DNA of 64,000 nt from Acidobacteriota bacterium (GTDB lineage Bacteria; Acidobacteriota; Terriglobia; Terriglobales; Acidobacteriaceae), in the NCBI GenBank assembly GCA_021792135.1, contig JAJYVF010000017.1:1-64000 (forward strand). The letters run 5' to 3'. The notes under the pieces were generated by a model. The model saw nothing but the letters and a program-made list of their open reading frames with translations, was not told the DNA's origin and searched no databases. Made by a program: the position numbers and the translations under genes. Below are positions 26,819 through 35,625 of the stretch, one piece after another (within the stretch, counting starts at the first letter, position 1; the number at the start of each line of letters is the position of its first letter).

Positions 26819-28366
26819 TCAGTGGTGCGGAAGCGCAACCTTCATGATGCCGCAGCCGGCCATGAAGCGAACCATGCCGCCGGTAAGATCCGATGCGGGT
26901 ACCGGACTGCGGTTCATGGCCACCTGATTCCCGCTCTGCTGCTGGGCTCCCAGCATCAGCAGCTGCAGCTTGCGCGCCGTGATCAGGTCGAAGCTCTCGC
27001 TGATGAAGACATCCCTGCCGCTGGTCACCATGAGCACGGGTCCTTCATTGGTCTGATAGATCTGCTCATCCGGGGTTGTCTCGGCGTTTGGATCGCGCCT
27101 GATCTGGGAATACTGCCTGCCCAGTTCTTCGGCGTACATTTTGACGAAAGCCGCGGCCGCGTCCTCGGATTTCCACTGCGAGAGGTAGAACAGCGCTACC
27201 GAGGCGGTCGAGTCCTTGTCGGGCGCGTTCTTCTTCTGAGCCGCGTAGTAGATGCCGCCGTCCCACTGGGGGGTCAGTTCGTCGGCGATGTCCGTTCCGC
27301 CGAACAGCTCGGACAGGATGCGCACGTCCAGCTCGCCCATCACGCCGATGTCGTAGGGGTTGTACTGGGCATCGATGACCGGGTGGATGTCGGGCATGTT
27401 CAGCAGCGGGACTTTCACTTTGCGTTCATAGGCTCGGGGGTTCATGATTTCGTAGCTGGAGTCCGGCGGCCGGTCGAGCACGGCGGCAAAGGCTCCGGCA
27501 GGCGACTTCGAGTCCTCGATCAATGCGGCTTCGAACTTCAGTCCGTCCTTGTAAGGAAAGAGCAGCGATTCCTGGAGCAGCAGAGGGGCGCGGGCCAGCA
27601 CCGGGGAATCGCTGTCGTCGGTCATGTTGTCGGTCAGGTCCTGTACAAGCTGCGGCGCGGAGCGCAGGGTGAGGTGCTTCGGGGCGAGGCTGTAATCGAC
27701 GAAGACGGCCATGGCCTGACCTTCCAGAACGGCCTCGCGGGCGGTGTCGTCCTCGTCGGTGGCGACATGTTTGCGGTCCTGAGCGTAACTATGCGAGATG
27801 TCGTCGCTGGTCTGGTTCTCCCATTTGTCCAGATTGACGCGCTGGTCCTGAAGGGCGTGGGTAAGCTCGTGGGCAAGGACCGGCTTCTGCGCGTCCGGAG
27901 CAATCCAGTCCAGCAGGTTCACGGTCTTGGTCTTGCTGTCGTAGTAGCCGGCGATCTGCTCGTCGAGGAGCTTCACCAGGAACGGGCGGAGCTGGAAGTC
28001 GGCGTCGATCAGGCCGAATTTCTTCAGCACAATCTCCGAGCGCTCCATGCGCCTCGCGTCCTTGTCGTCGTTCATCTTTTTGAGGAGGTACTTTTCGACT
28101 TCGGCGCGGGTGGTAAGACGGCGCTTGACTTCGTGTTTAATGGGCAGCTTCGTGTCGTCGGAGGCGAACTGCAGGATCTGGTCGACCGAGGCAAAGAGCT
28201 CTTTGGCCTGCTCGGGGGTGATGTGCGTGTCCGGCTTCGTCTGGGCCTGCTGGGCGGATGGCGGCGGCTGGGTCGGTTTCGGCGGATTGGGTGTGGTCTG
28301 CGCCGAGGCAGAAAGCACCGCCAGCAGCAGCAGGGCGGTGAACCTGAGCTCTTTCTTATCGTGCAT
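26819..28366 (-). CDS. Exported zinc metallopeptidase-like protein (HExxH)
   Basis: 515 residues from the ATG at 28366, chosen because AAGGA lies 7 bases upstream and the product then opens with a signal peptide (MHDKKELRFTALLLLAVLSA). A Pro/Gln/Thr-rich linker (about 22-45) follows. The zinc-binding motif is in VLAHELTHALQDQ, with a candidate third ligand in AVLEGQAMAVFVDY about 45 residues later, a gluzincin-like arrangement. I do not recognise the rest (about 260-515), which ends in a segment with VLMVTSGRDVFISESFDL. It is probably a periplasmic or secreted peptidase; the substrate is unknown. It diverges from ygfZ. Confidence 0.75.
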   Translation of the reverse strand: MHDKKELRFTALLLLAVLSASAQTTPNPPKPTQPPPSAQQAQTKPDTHITPEQAKELFASVDQILQFASDDTKLPIKHEVKRRLTTRAEVEKYLLKKMNDDKDARRMERSEIVLKKFGLIDADFQLRPFLVKLLDEQIAGYYDSKTKTVNLLDWIAPDAQKPVLAHELTHALQDQRVNLDKWENQTSDDISHSYAQDRKHVATDEDDTAREAVLEGQAMAVFVDYSLAPKHLTLRSAPQLVQDLTDNMTDDSDSPVLARAPLLLQESLLFPYKDGLKFEAALIEDSKSPAGAFAAVLDRPPDSSYEIMNPRAYERKVKVPLLNMPDIHPVIDAQYNPYDIGVMGELDVRILSELFGGTDIADELTPQWDGGIYYAAQKKNAPDKDSTASVALFYLSQWKSEDAAAAFVKMYAEELGRQYSQIRRDPNAETTPDEQIYQTNEGPVLMVTSGRDVFISESFDLITARKLQLLMLGAQQQSGNQVAMNRSPVPASDLTGGMVRFMAGCGIMKVALPHH

Positions 28367-28414
28367 TCGGGTGTCCTTCTGCCCTTCCGGCGCGGAGCCT
28401 CGCAACCGCGAGAC

Positions 28415-28420
28415 TATAAT
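28415..28420 (+). promoter_or_regulatory. -10 element of the ygfZ run
   Basis: A perfect TATAAT 17 bases before the ygfZ ATG predicts a 5' leader of about 10 bases. No clear -35 hexamer is visible upstream. Confidence 0.5.
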
Positions 28421-28437
28421 TTTCTTAAGAGTTTCGT

Positions 28438-29556
28438 ATGAGTCAGACGTTCCAGATCCCCGACGCCGCTCTGGCCGAAACGCCTCTGGCAGTTCTGCTT
28501 TCAGCCGCCAGCCCTTCCGCTTTCGAACTGACGATGCACCGCGGAGCACGGACGCCGCTCCGCTTTTCAGAAAAAGCCTCCGAACTGGAGGCCCTGCTGT
28601 ATGGGGCGGGGGTTTTCGATCTGGGGTACCGAACCTTTCTTCGCGCTGCGGGTAAGGATCGCATCCGCTGGCTGAACGGCATGATCACGCAGACGGTGAA
28701 GGGCCTGACCGCCGGTCAGGTGGCTTACACCCTGGTGCTGAATCCGCAGGGAAGGATCCAGGGTGACGCCGATGTTTACTGTTACGACGACTCCATGCTG
28801 CTCGAAACCGACCGCTCTCAGTCTGAACGCCTCCTGGCGCATCTGCGCCGCTTCATCATTATGGACGACGTGAAGCTTGATGAGTTAGACGCGTCCAGGA
28901 CAGCATTGGGAATTGCCGGCCCGCTGGCAGTGGCAATTCTGGGAAAGCTGGGTGCCGCGGTGCCGGAACCGGGCACATTCCGCACCGCCCAGGTCGCCGG
29001 AATCGAGGCGACCCTGGCCCCGGGGTACAGCCCGGCGGTGCCGCGGCTGGAGATCCATGTGGCGGCGGACCAGGTTCTGACCCTGTGGAACGCGCTGACC
29101 GCAGCCGGAGCAACGCCGTGCGGCGCAGCCGCCCTTGCAGACCTGCGGGTGCTCGAGGGCGTTGGGCAGTTCGGCGTCGATTTCAGCGATAAGCATCTGC
29201 CGCAGGAGGCAAACCTGCATCGGGCTCTGAGCTTTACCAAGGGCTGCTACATCGGCCAGGAGATTGTGGAGCGTATCCGGTCGCGAGCCACCGTACACCG
29301 GGCACTGCGGCAGTTTGAACTGGCGGGCAGCGTGCCCCGGCTCGCCACAGGCGAAAAGATCGAACTGCGCGCCGACGATGCCGTGGTGGGCGAGCTCACC
29401 AGCGTGGCGGACATTCATCTGCCTGGTTTTGCGATGACCCTGGCGCTCGGCATCGCCCGAATTGAGGCGCTCGAAACGAGCGGAAGGCAGCCTCTGACCT
29501 TTGACGGAGGCACGGCAGCACCGCTGGCCGAGCCTCCGAAGATCACTCATTCCTGA
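28438..29556 (+). CDS. ygfZ: Folate-dependent Fe-S assembly protein YgfZ (GcvT-like)
   Basis: 372-residue member of the GcvT-related YgfZ/COG0354 family, folate-binding proteins needed for the activity or repair of certain 4Fe-4S enzymes such as the radical-SAM protein MiaB. The diagnostic motif TKGCYIGQEIVERIRSR is present, including the conserved Cys of KGCYxGQE. The N-terminal folate-binding part has FRAAGKDRIRWLNGMITQ-like sequence. It heads a forward run with DUF1844, an MBL hydrolase and ribF. Family assignment is secure; the exact client enzymes are not known. Confidence 0.92.
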   Translation: MSQTFQIPDAALAETPLAVLLSAASPSAFELTMHRGARTPLRFSEKASELEALLYGAGVFDLGYRTFLRAAGKDRIRWLNGMITQTVKGLTAGQVAYTLVLNPQGRIQGDADVYCYDDSMLLETDRSQSERLLAHLRRFIIMDDVKLDELDASRTALGIAGPLAVAILGKLGAAVPEPGTFRTAQVAGIEATLAPGYSPAVPRLEIHVAADQVLTLWNALTAAGATPCGAAALADLRVLEGVGQFGVDFSDKHLPQEANLHRALSFTKGCYIGQEIVERIRSRATVHRALRQFELAGSVPRLATGEKIELRADDAVVGELTSVADIHLPGFAMTLALGIARIEALETSGRQPLTFDGGTAAPLAEPPKITHS

Positions 29557-29576
29557 TCCCCGGAGAACCGCTTTAT

Positions 29577-30170
29577 ATGAATGAAAAGCAGCCCAGTTTT
29601 ACGGTAACGGACCGGCGCAAGTTCACGATAGAGGGCGAACTGCGCGATACAGAATCGCCGGTGGCCGAGGAAGACAAAGCGAGTACGCCGGCTGCATCGG
29701 AGAAGGTCGTGACCATGCCCTCGCCGGAAGGGCTTGACGTCCGGGCTGAGGAAGAGAAGCCGCTCGAGGAAGAGGAGATGCCGCAGTTTTCCGCGCACGA
29801 AACGGCGGAGCAGGACGCGGCGTACCAGGAATCGTCGCGGCAGATCGACGACATGCTGCGCCAGACAAATCCCGGCATGGGAGCGACCGCCGCCATTTCG
29901 TTCGAACACATCATTCAGTCCTTCTACGTTTCGGCGATGATCGCGATGGGCGCGGGCACCGAACCGGGGCAGAAGGCGCGGATCGATATTCTGGGGGCGC
30001 GGCAGAGCATCGACATGCTGGCCCTGCTGCAGGAGAAAACGAAGGGCAACCTGACGCAGAAGGAAGAAGCGACTCTGCAGAACGTGCTGTTCGAGCTGCG
30101 CATGATGTTCCTCGAGATCACGAATGCCATCGCCCAGTCGGCGCACCGCTCCGCCGACGGAAAGAAATAA
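29577..30170 (+). CDS. DUF1844 protein
   Basis: 197 residues. The first half (about 1-95) is acidic and probably disordered (EEEKPLEEEEMPQFSA). The second half (about 105-185) is the helical DUF1844 domain: FEHIIQSFYVSAMIAMG, then DILGARQSIDMLALLQEKT and LQNVLFELRMMFLEIT. The family is found in acidobacteria, planctomycetes and relatives and has no known function. The gene lies 20 bases after ygfZ and 12 bases before the MBL hydrolase, so co-transcription is likely. Confidence 0.88.
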   Translation: MNEKQPSFTVTDRRKFTIEGELRDTESPVAEEDKASTPAASEKVVTMPSPEGLDVRAEEEKPLEEEEMPQFSAHETAEQDAAYQESSRQIDDMLRQTNPGMGATAAISFEHIIQSFYVSAMIAMGAGTEPGQKARIDILGARQSIDMLALLQEKTKGNLTQKEEATLQNVLFELRMMFLEITNAIAQSAHRSADGKK

Positions 30171-30182
30171 GCCCTCGACCGG

Positions 30183-30980
30183 ATGAGAGCGGAAATCCTC
30201 TTTCTTGGCAGCGGCACCTCGATGGGCGTTCCCACGCTCGGGTGCCGCTGCGCCGTCTGCACCTCTGCCGATCCGCGGAACCGCCGCACGCGGCCCTCGA
30301 TTGCAGTGGAATGGCGTGCGGAGGATAACGCGGCGAAACATACGGTGGTGATCGACACCGGACCGGATTTCCGCGAGCAGGCGCTGCGGGAAAAGATCCA
30401 TCGGGTCGATGCGGTGTTCTATACGCATTCGCATGCCGACCACATTCTGGGCATGGACGATCTGCGGCCGCTCAGCTTCCAGCACAAGCCGGCCTCTCTG
30501 CCCCTCTACGCCGACGAGGCGACAGCGGGCATTCTGCGGCGGGTCTTCGACTACACGTTTTCCGCGGACTCGACTTATCCGACGCGGGCACGGGTCGAGC
30601 TGCGCAGCCTGGAAGGCGAGCAGACGGCGGCGTTGATGGGGGCGTGCTTTCAGCGGATCCCGCTGATGCATGGCGAGATGGCGGTGGCCGGGTTTCGTTT
30701 CGGCGCGGCGGCCTACCTGACGGATATGAGCACCATCCCGGAGTCGAGCCTGCCCCTGCTCGCGGGGCTGGACGTGCTGATCCTCGATGCCCTGCGGCCG
30801 CAGCCCCACCCGAGCCATGCCACCATCGACGAGGCCCTGGGCTGGGTGGAGCGGGTTGGACCGCGGCGAGCGTTCTTCACGCATATGTCGCACGAAGTGG
30901 ATCATGCGGCGATGGAGGCGACATTTCCCCCGCATGTGCGGCTGGGGTACGACGGGCTGCGGATCCCGTTTGAGCTATAG
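30183..30980 (+). CDS. MBL-fold metallohydrolase, PhnP-like
   Basis: 265-residue metallo-beta-lactamase-fold hydrolase. The dinuclear metal site is in THSHADHILGMDDLR, with further ligands in LMHGEMA, LTDMST and FFTHMSHEVDH. A short N-terminal cysteine cluster GCRCAVCTSADPRN resembles the structural zinc site of PhnP, a cyclic phosphodiesterase. Substrates of close relatives are cyclic or activated phosphate esters; there are no phosphonate genes nearby, so PhnP function is not implied. It ends 3 bases before ribF. Confidence 0.85.
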   Translation: MRAEILFLGSGTSMGVPTLGCRCAVCTSADPRNRRTRPSIAVEWRAEDNAAKHTVVIDTGPDFREQALREKIHRVDAVFYTHSHADHILGMDDLRPLSFQHKPASLPLYADEATAGILRRVFDYTFSADSTYPTRARVELRSLEGEQTAALMGACFQRIPLMHGEMAVAGFRFGAAAYLTDMSTIPESSLPLLAGLDVLILDALRPQPHPSHATIDEALGWVERVGPRRAFFTHMSHEVDHAAMEATFPPHVRLGYDGLRIPFEL

Positions 30981-30983
30981 GCA

Positions 30984-31958
30984 ATGCAGATCTTCCGATC
31001 CATCGACGAACTGCCCGGGGACTGGCCGCCGACGGTTGCCGCCATCGGCAACTTCGACGGCGTGCACCGAGGGCACCAGGAGATCATCGCTCGCGTGCTG
31101 GAGCGGGCGCGGGCACGGAGGATGAGCGCGCGCGCCGTCGCCGTCACGTTTGAGCCGCATCCGGTAGCATTGCTGCACCCGGAGCGGGCTCCGAAGCTGA
31201 TTACACCCATGCCGCAGCGGCTGCGGCTGCTGGCGGAGACCGGTCTCGATGCTGCGGTTGTGGTTCCCTTCACGCGGGAGTTTTCGTGGCTCTCGGCGCG
31301 GCAGTTTGCCGAAGACGTTCTGCGCCGGGTGCTGCGCGTGGAAGAGGTCCATGAGGGCGACACATTCCGCTTCGGCCACAATGCCGTGGCGGGGATCGCG
31401 GAGCTGAGGCTGCTGGGTGAGGAGCTTGGGTTTACCGTGGTTTCGCATGGTTCGCTGAGGGCGCGGGGCATCGCGGTCTCCAGCAGCGAGGTGCGGCGGC
31501 GTGTCGCCGCCGGGCAGATGGGAATGGCGCGGATTCTGCTGGGACGGGCTTTTTCCATCCTTTCGACCCCGAGGCGGGGGCGCGGCATGGGGGCGCAGCT
31601 GACGGCGCCGACGATCAATCTTGCTCCTTATGCCGAATTGCTGCCGGCGAACGGGGTGTACGCAACGCGAGTCCGGATCGGCGACAATCCGGGGCCGCTG
31701 AACGCGGTGACCAACGTCGGGGTGCGGCCCACGTTTGAGGATGCCGGGTTTGCCATCGAATCGCACCTGCTGGACGGGCCTCCCGGGGCGGAGCTGACGG
31801 AAAGCACGGAACTGGAGCTTTGCTTCCTGGCCCGGATCCGCGAGGAGCGGCGGTTTCCTTCCGCCGAGGCGCTGAAGGCGCAGATCCTGCACGACGTGGG
31901 CTGGGCGCGCCGGTATTTCCGGCGTGCGGAGACCGTCGCGGCGGCTTCGGCGGTTTAA
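30984..31958 (+). CDS. ribF: Bifunctional riboflavin kinase/FAD synthetase
   Basis: Makes FMN from riboflavin (EC 2.7.1.26) and FAD from FMN (EC 2.7.7.2). The 324-residue protein has the FAD synthetase domain first (GNFDGVHRGHQ, TFEPHPVALL, SSSEVRRRVAAG) and the riboflavin kinase domain second (from about 185: GRAFSIL, then APTINL, GVYAT, NVGVRPTF). The kinase GxPTAN loop is slightly expanded, reading GRGMGAQLTAPTINL where the usual form is near GRTIGFPTANL. It follows the MBL gene at 3 bases. No FMN riboswitch is seen. Confidence 0.94.
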   Translation: MQIFRSIDELPGDWPPTVAAIGNFDGVHRGHQEIIARVLERARARRMSARAVAVTFEPHPVALLHPERAPKLITPMPQRLRLLAETGLDAAVVVPFTREFSWLSARQFAEDVLRRVLRVEEVHEGDTFRFGHNAVAGIAELRLLGEELGFTVVSHGSLRARGIAVSSSEVRRRVAAGQMGMARILLGRAFSILSTPRRGRGMGAQLTAPTINLAPYAELLPANGVYATRVRIGDNPGPLNAVTNVGVRPTFEDAGFAIESHLLDGPPGAELTESTELELCFLARIREERRFPSAEALKAQILHDVGWARRYFRRAETVAAASAV

Positions 31959-32112
31959 CTTCGCAAATCCTCACCCGGTGAGTTGCTGAGAGCGGCGGTC
32001 GCGCGCCGTGGGCGAGTGGCCACTGCGCTCCCGGGGAGGTCGCGAAGTCTCGGCAGACCGAGTCTTTTCCCCAGGGGTTGGGTTTACACAACTGGGAGTG
32101 ATTAAAAGGTAT

Positions 32113-33135
32113 ATGCCACGGCTCAGAAAACTCTACATCGCAGCCCTGGCGGCTCTGTGGACACCGGCCCTTTTCGCCCTGGATACCCAGAACGCGGAGC
32201 CGGCGAACTCCGCCGTTCCAGGAACGCTCAACTACTTCCAGGGCTCAGCCACCATTGATGGCCAGTTCCTGGCGAAGAACTCAGTCGGATCCGCCGTAGT
32301 CGATCCCGGTCAGGTGATCGCCACGACCAACGGCCGGGCCGAGGTGCTGCTTACCCCTGGCGTGTTCCTTCGCCTGGGCCACAACAGCGCCGTCAGGATG
32401 GTTTCACCGGACCTGGCCAACACCATTGTGAACGTGGAGCAGGGTCGTGCCTCAGTCGAGGTGGACCAGCTGTTCAAGGAAAACGATATCCACGTCGTTG
32501 AGAACAATGTTCCCGTACAGCTGCTGAAGACAGGGCTGTACGAATTCAATGCCAACAACGGCCAGGTCCTGGTCTTCAGCGGCGAGGCGGCCGTGCAGAA
32601 GCCCAATGGCCGATGGGAGACCATTAAGGCGCATCACGAGCTGAACGTCGCCGAAGGCGCAACCATGAAGCCGGCGAATTTCGATGTTGCCGAATACGAC
32701 CAGGGAGGGCTCTACCGCTGGAGCAGCCTGCGATCCGATTACCTCGCCGAAGCCAACCAGCAGATGGCGAGCGAATACGGCCCAGGCTACGCTCCAGGGT
32801 GGTACTGGGATCCATGGATGTATGACTACACGTTCATGGGACCGTACGCGTTCATGAGCCCGTTCGGCTGGGGATTCTACCCCATGGGCTACATGGGTCT
32901 CGGCTGGGGCGGGTATGGATTTGGCGGATTCGGATATCCATACGGCGGCGGCTATTACGGCGGCCAGGGGCCGGGTCCGCACGGACCGATTAACCTGCCT
33001 CGCGGCGGCTTCGGAGGCGGCGCCATCCGCAGCGGCGCCGGTTTCCGCAGTGGTGGCGGATTCGGCGGCTTCCATGGCGGTGGGTTCGGTGGATTCCACG
33101 GTGGGGGTTTCGGCGGCTCCCGCGGCGGCCGCTAA
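32113..33135 (+). CDS. Exported FecR-domain protein with Gly/aromatic-rich tail
   Basis: 340 residues from the ATG at 32113; the 5' reading frame is longer but this start gives a signal peptide (MPRLRKLYIAALAALWTPAL). A FecR-like beta domain spans about 35-185 (PGQVIATTNGRAEVLLTPG, RLGHNSAVRM). A short linker is followed by a Trp/Tyr/Met-rich stretch (about 215-290) and a tail of repeated GGFHGGGFGG units to the end. There is no FecI sigma factor or receptor nearby, so it is not a classical FecR regulator; a cell-surface or matrix protein is more likely. A terminator follows. Confidence 0.8.
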   Translation: MPRLRKLYIAALAALWTPALFALDTQNAEPANSAVPGTLNYFQGSATIDGQFLAKNSVGSAVVDPGQVIATTNGRAEVLLTPGVFLRLGHNSAVRMVSPDLANTIVNVEQGRASVEVDQLFKENDIHVVENNVPVQLLKTGLYEFNANNGQVLVFSGEAAVQKPNGRWETIKAHHELNVAEGATMKPANFDVAEYDQGGLYRWSSLRSDYLAEANQQMASEYGPGYAPGWYWDPWMYDYTFMGPYAFMSPFGWGFYPMGYMGLGWGGYGFGGFGYPYGGGYYGGQGPGPHGPINLPRGGFGGGAIRSGAGFRSGGGFGGFHGGGFGGFHGGGFGGSRGGR

Positions 33136-33154
33136 ACTTCACCCTTTTCTCTCC

Positions 33155-33190
33155 ACCCCATTCCGCTTCGGCGGGATGGGGTTCTCTTTT
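33155..33190 (+). terminator. Intrinsic terminator after the FecR-domain gene
   Basis: A 12-bp stem (33155-33166 with 33171-33182, one wobble pair) capped by a TTCG tetraloop and followed by TCTCTTTT. It sits 20 bases past the stop codon. Confidence 0.88.
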
Positions 33191-33204
33191 GAAGATGAGG
33201 GGCT

Positions 33205-33993
33205 TCAGCGGCCCTCGCGCAGGCGCGAAGCGAGCCGGTCAGGCAGCCCGGCACGCAGGATCTGCTGCTGTGCGCCGCGGACATCATAGGGAACGCGATG
33301 CCAGGTAAGCACCCCGCGGGCATCGTCGTAAATGGCAAAGGCCGCCCGCCAGTCGCCATCGCGCGGCTGACCGACGGAGCCGGGATTGAGCAGATAGCGG
33401 GCTCCCTCGCGCAGCTCCAGCTCGAACTGCTCGGGCACGGCGCCGTGGTCGGTGGAGCGGATGCCCAGGCGGCGGGGCGGAGCCTGGTACTGCGGCGTGA
33501 GCCGGAACCACTCCTCGCCGTTGGTGGCAAAACCGCCCTGCACGTGGGTATGGCCGAAGAAGGTGATGCACGAGCAGGGGTGCTGGAGCGAGTCCCACGC
33601 GTCGCGCAGGGTAAGGATGTACTCGTCCTCGTCGATGGGAGAGCCGTGGACGCAGCTCACCTGGGGGCCGTCGGGCATAATGGGACCGGCGGCCAGGTGC
33701 TGGAGCCAGTCGCGATGTTCGCCGGTCAGGACGCATTCGGTCCAGCGAGCGGCCCGCTGGGCGATGGGGTTGAACTCTTCGATCCCCGCCAGGCCGCTGC
33801 AGGCCCGATCGTGATTGCCGCGGACGAAGACTGTGCCCAGCCGCCGCGATTCGTCGATCACTTCGTTGGGATTGCCGCCGTATCCGACGATGTCCCCCAG
33901 ATTCCACACAACATCATGCTCCGGGGCCGCAGCCAGAACCGCCTGAAGGGCCTGCAGATTGGCGTGAATATCAGAGATGAGCAGAGCACGCAT
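33205..33993 (-). CDS. Calcineurin-like metallophosphoesterase
   Basis: 262 residues from the ATG at 33993; a GTG at 34017 would add eight residues but lacks a ribosome site. The product opens directly with MRALLISDIHANLQAL, the D-x-H motif. The remaining metal motifs follow in order: GDIVGYGGNPNE, GNHD, CVHGSP and FFGHTH. The family includes phosphodiesterases and protein phosphatases such as YfcE and PrpE-like enzymes; the substrate cannot be told from sequence. It is convergent with the FecR gene and downstream of the ABC ATPase. Confidence 0.87.
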   Translation of the reverse strand: MRALLISDIHANLQALQAVLAAAPEHDVVWNLGDIVGYGGNPNEVIDESRRLGTVFVRGNHDRACSGLAGIEEFNPIAQRAARWTECVLTGEHRDWLQHLAAGPIMPDGPQVSCVHGSPIDEDEYILTLRDAWDSLQHPCSCITFFGHTHVQGGFATNGEEWFRLTPQYQAPPRRLGIRSTDHGAVPEQFELELREGARYLLNPGSVGQPRDGDWRAAFAIYDDARGVLTWHRVPYDVRGAQQQILRAGLPDRLASRLREGR

Positions 33994-34055
33994 GCCGATG
34001 AGGGGACCGTCTTCCACTCTACATCACGACCGGATGACGCACCGCAGCGGAGCGG

Positions 34056-34958
34056 CTATTTGAGCCGGGCCCGGTGCCCGGGCGAAACCTCCCGCAGTGG
34101 GAGGGAGAGCATGTCGGCGGTGAACCCGGGATCGGACTGCCCGCGCTCAATCCCCTGGAGGGTAGCCAGCGGACGATCGAGTTCTGTGCGCATGGTGGGC
34201 ACCGCTCCCAGCAGGCTGCGCGTGTAGGGGTGCAGGGGCTCACGAAAGATTGCCTGGCGGGACGCTTCCTCGAGCAGGAGGCCGTGGCGCATGACGGCGA
34301 CTCGGTCGGCGACCTGGGAGACCACGGCCAGATCGTGGGAGATGAAGAGCATCGTCAGTCCGAAGCGCTCGCGCAGGTTCCGGAGCAGGTCGAGGATCTG
34401 GGCCTGCACGGTGACGTCCAGCGCAGTGGTGGGCTCGTCGGCGATCAGCAGACGGGGGCGATTGGCAATGGCCATGGCGATGAGGACGCGCTGCCGCTGG
34501 CCTCCGGAAAACTGGTGGGGGTAGTCGCCGCAGCGATGCGCGGGATCGGGCAGAGCAACCGCCGTCATGGCGTCCAGCACCTGCTCGCGCACCTGGCGGC
34601 GGGAGAGCCCGCGCTGATGCTCGCGCACGGCCTCGGCGATCTGTTCGCCGACGGGCATAACGGGGTTGAGCGCGGTCATTGGTTCCTGGAAGATCATGGC
34701 GATCGCGCGGCCGCGCAGACTGCGCATGGCTTCGGGGGCAAGAGCCAGCAGATCGCGGCCCTCAAATTCAATGCGGCCCGTAACGGTGGCACTTTCTTCC
34801 AGGAGCCGCAGGATTGCCAGAGAGGTAACCGATTTGCCCGAGCCTGATTCGCCAACCAGCCCCAGCGATTCGCCTTCGGCGATCTCGAGAGAGAGACCGC
34901 GGACGGCAGCCACAGAACCGAAGGAAACCGTCAGATCGTCGATCCGGAGCAGGGCCAC
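34056..34958 (-). CDS. ABC transporter ATPase, OppD/DppD type, without nearby permease
   Basis: 300-residue nucleotide-binding subunit of a peptide/nickel-type importer. Walker A is GESGSGKS (37-44), the Q-loop FQEP, signature FSGGQRQR, Walker [13 protein letters not shown] and the H-loop SHD. The C-terminal oligopeptide-transporter extension contains [17 protein letters not shown]. Such ATPases normally sit with a second ATPase, two permeases and a binding protein; none is present here, so it is an orphan that may serve permeases encoded elsewhere. It follows HU after a strong terminator. Confidence 0.9.
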   Translation of the reverse strand: MALLRIDDLTVSFGSVAAVRGLSLEIAEGESLGLVGESGSGKSVTSLAILRLLEESATVTGRIEFEGRDLLALAPEAMRSLRGRAIAMIFQEPMTALNPVMPVGEQIAEAVREHQRGLSRRQVREQVLDAMTAVALPDPAHRCGDYPHQFSGGQRQRVLIAMAIANRPRLLIADEPTTALDVTVQAQILDLLRNLRERFGLTMLFISHDLAVVSQVADRVAVMRHGLLLEEASRQAIFREPLHPYTRSLLGAVPTMRTELDRPLATLQGIERGQSDPGFTADMLSLPLREVSPGHRARLK

Positions 34959-34986
34959 GGATTGATGCTACAGGAGCCGGAAAAGC

Positions 34987-35016
34987 AAAAAAAGGAAGCG
35001 GAACCAGGCCGCTTCC
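34987..35016 (-). terminator. Intrinsic terminator after HU
   Basis: On the minus strand an 8-bp stem GGAAGCGG/CCGCTTCC (35009-35016 with 34994-35001) and 7-nt loop are followed by seven T residues (34993-34987). It lies 22 bases past the HU stop. Confidence 0.93.
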
Positions 35017-35038
35017 CTTCCGCATGGCGAGGAGTTGC

Positions 35039-35335
35039 CTACTTCCTTGTGGGCGCGATGGAATCTTTCGCGGACTTGGCGACGCGGAACTTCACCACGG
35101 TCTTCGCCTTGATCTTGATCTGCTCGCCGGTCTGCGGATTGCGGCCGATACGAGCCTTGCGCTCGGCCTTCACCAGGCGACCGAGGCCGGGAATCACGAA
35201 CACGCCGTTCTTCTTCGTCTCCTTGACCGCGGTTTCCGCGAGAAGATCCAGAAACGCCGCAGACTGCTTGTTGGTCAGCTCAAGCTTCTCTGCCATTTGC
35301 CGCACCAGAGCTGTTTTGGTCATTGTTCCTGCCAT
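35039..35335 (-). CDS. hup: HU-family DNA-binding protein
   Basis: 98-residue nucleoid protein that bends DNA as a dimer. The HU/IHF fold is clear: helices (TKTALVRQMAEKLELTNKQS), the beta saddle (GVFVIPGLGRLVKAERKAR) and the DNA arm (IGRNPQTGEQIKIKAKTVVKF). AAGGAGG lies 9 bases before the chosen ATG; the next ATG, four codons in, would also give a normal HU. The upstream gap has a possible promoter with TTGACA and an inverted repeat. A strong terminator isolates it from the ABC gene. Confidence 0.95.
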   Translation of the reverse strand: MAGTMTKTALVRQMAEKLELTNKQSAAFLDLLAETAVKETKKNGVFVIPGLGRLVKAERKARIGRNPQTGEQIKIKAKTVVKFRVAKSAKDSIAPTRK

Positions 35336-35425
35336 CGAGTATTCCTCCTTGATTTCTCTTTCAGGCCATCCGGCGAACGCGCCGGCATGCGCCTTCCAGC
35401 TACGCCTTCCATTCCGCTACAATAC

Positions 35426-35447
35426 GCGTCAAAGCCAGTATTGACGC
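35426..35447. promoter_or_regulatory. Inverted repeat upstream of HU
   Basis: GCGTCAA (35426-35432) and TTGACGC (35441-35447) form a perfect 7-bp inverted repeat with an 8-base spacer, about 90 bases before the HU ATG. It may be a regulator site in the HU promoter region. The remaining bases 35448-35625 hold no gene. Confidence 0.4.
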
Positions 35448-35625
35448 GGGTCGGAAAGAACCTGCCGCCGTTTACCTTGCGTCTTTCGGAAGCAATTGTC
35501 AATGGCAAAAAGCGCGTTTCCACAGGTTTTTTGCGGGTTTCCCTGGTTTTTCTCTGGAAAACGCCGGTTTTGGTGGGGTCTTTGGGGAAGATTTTGGAGA
35601 TGCGACGGGCAGGGGATTACTGCTG

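Noticed and set aside
33000-33132. Short tandem DNA repeat rich in GGCGGC
   Set aside because: It is the coding sequence of the Gly/Phe/His repeats of the FecR-domain protein, not CRISPR or an intergenic repeat.
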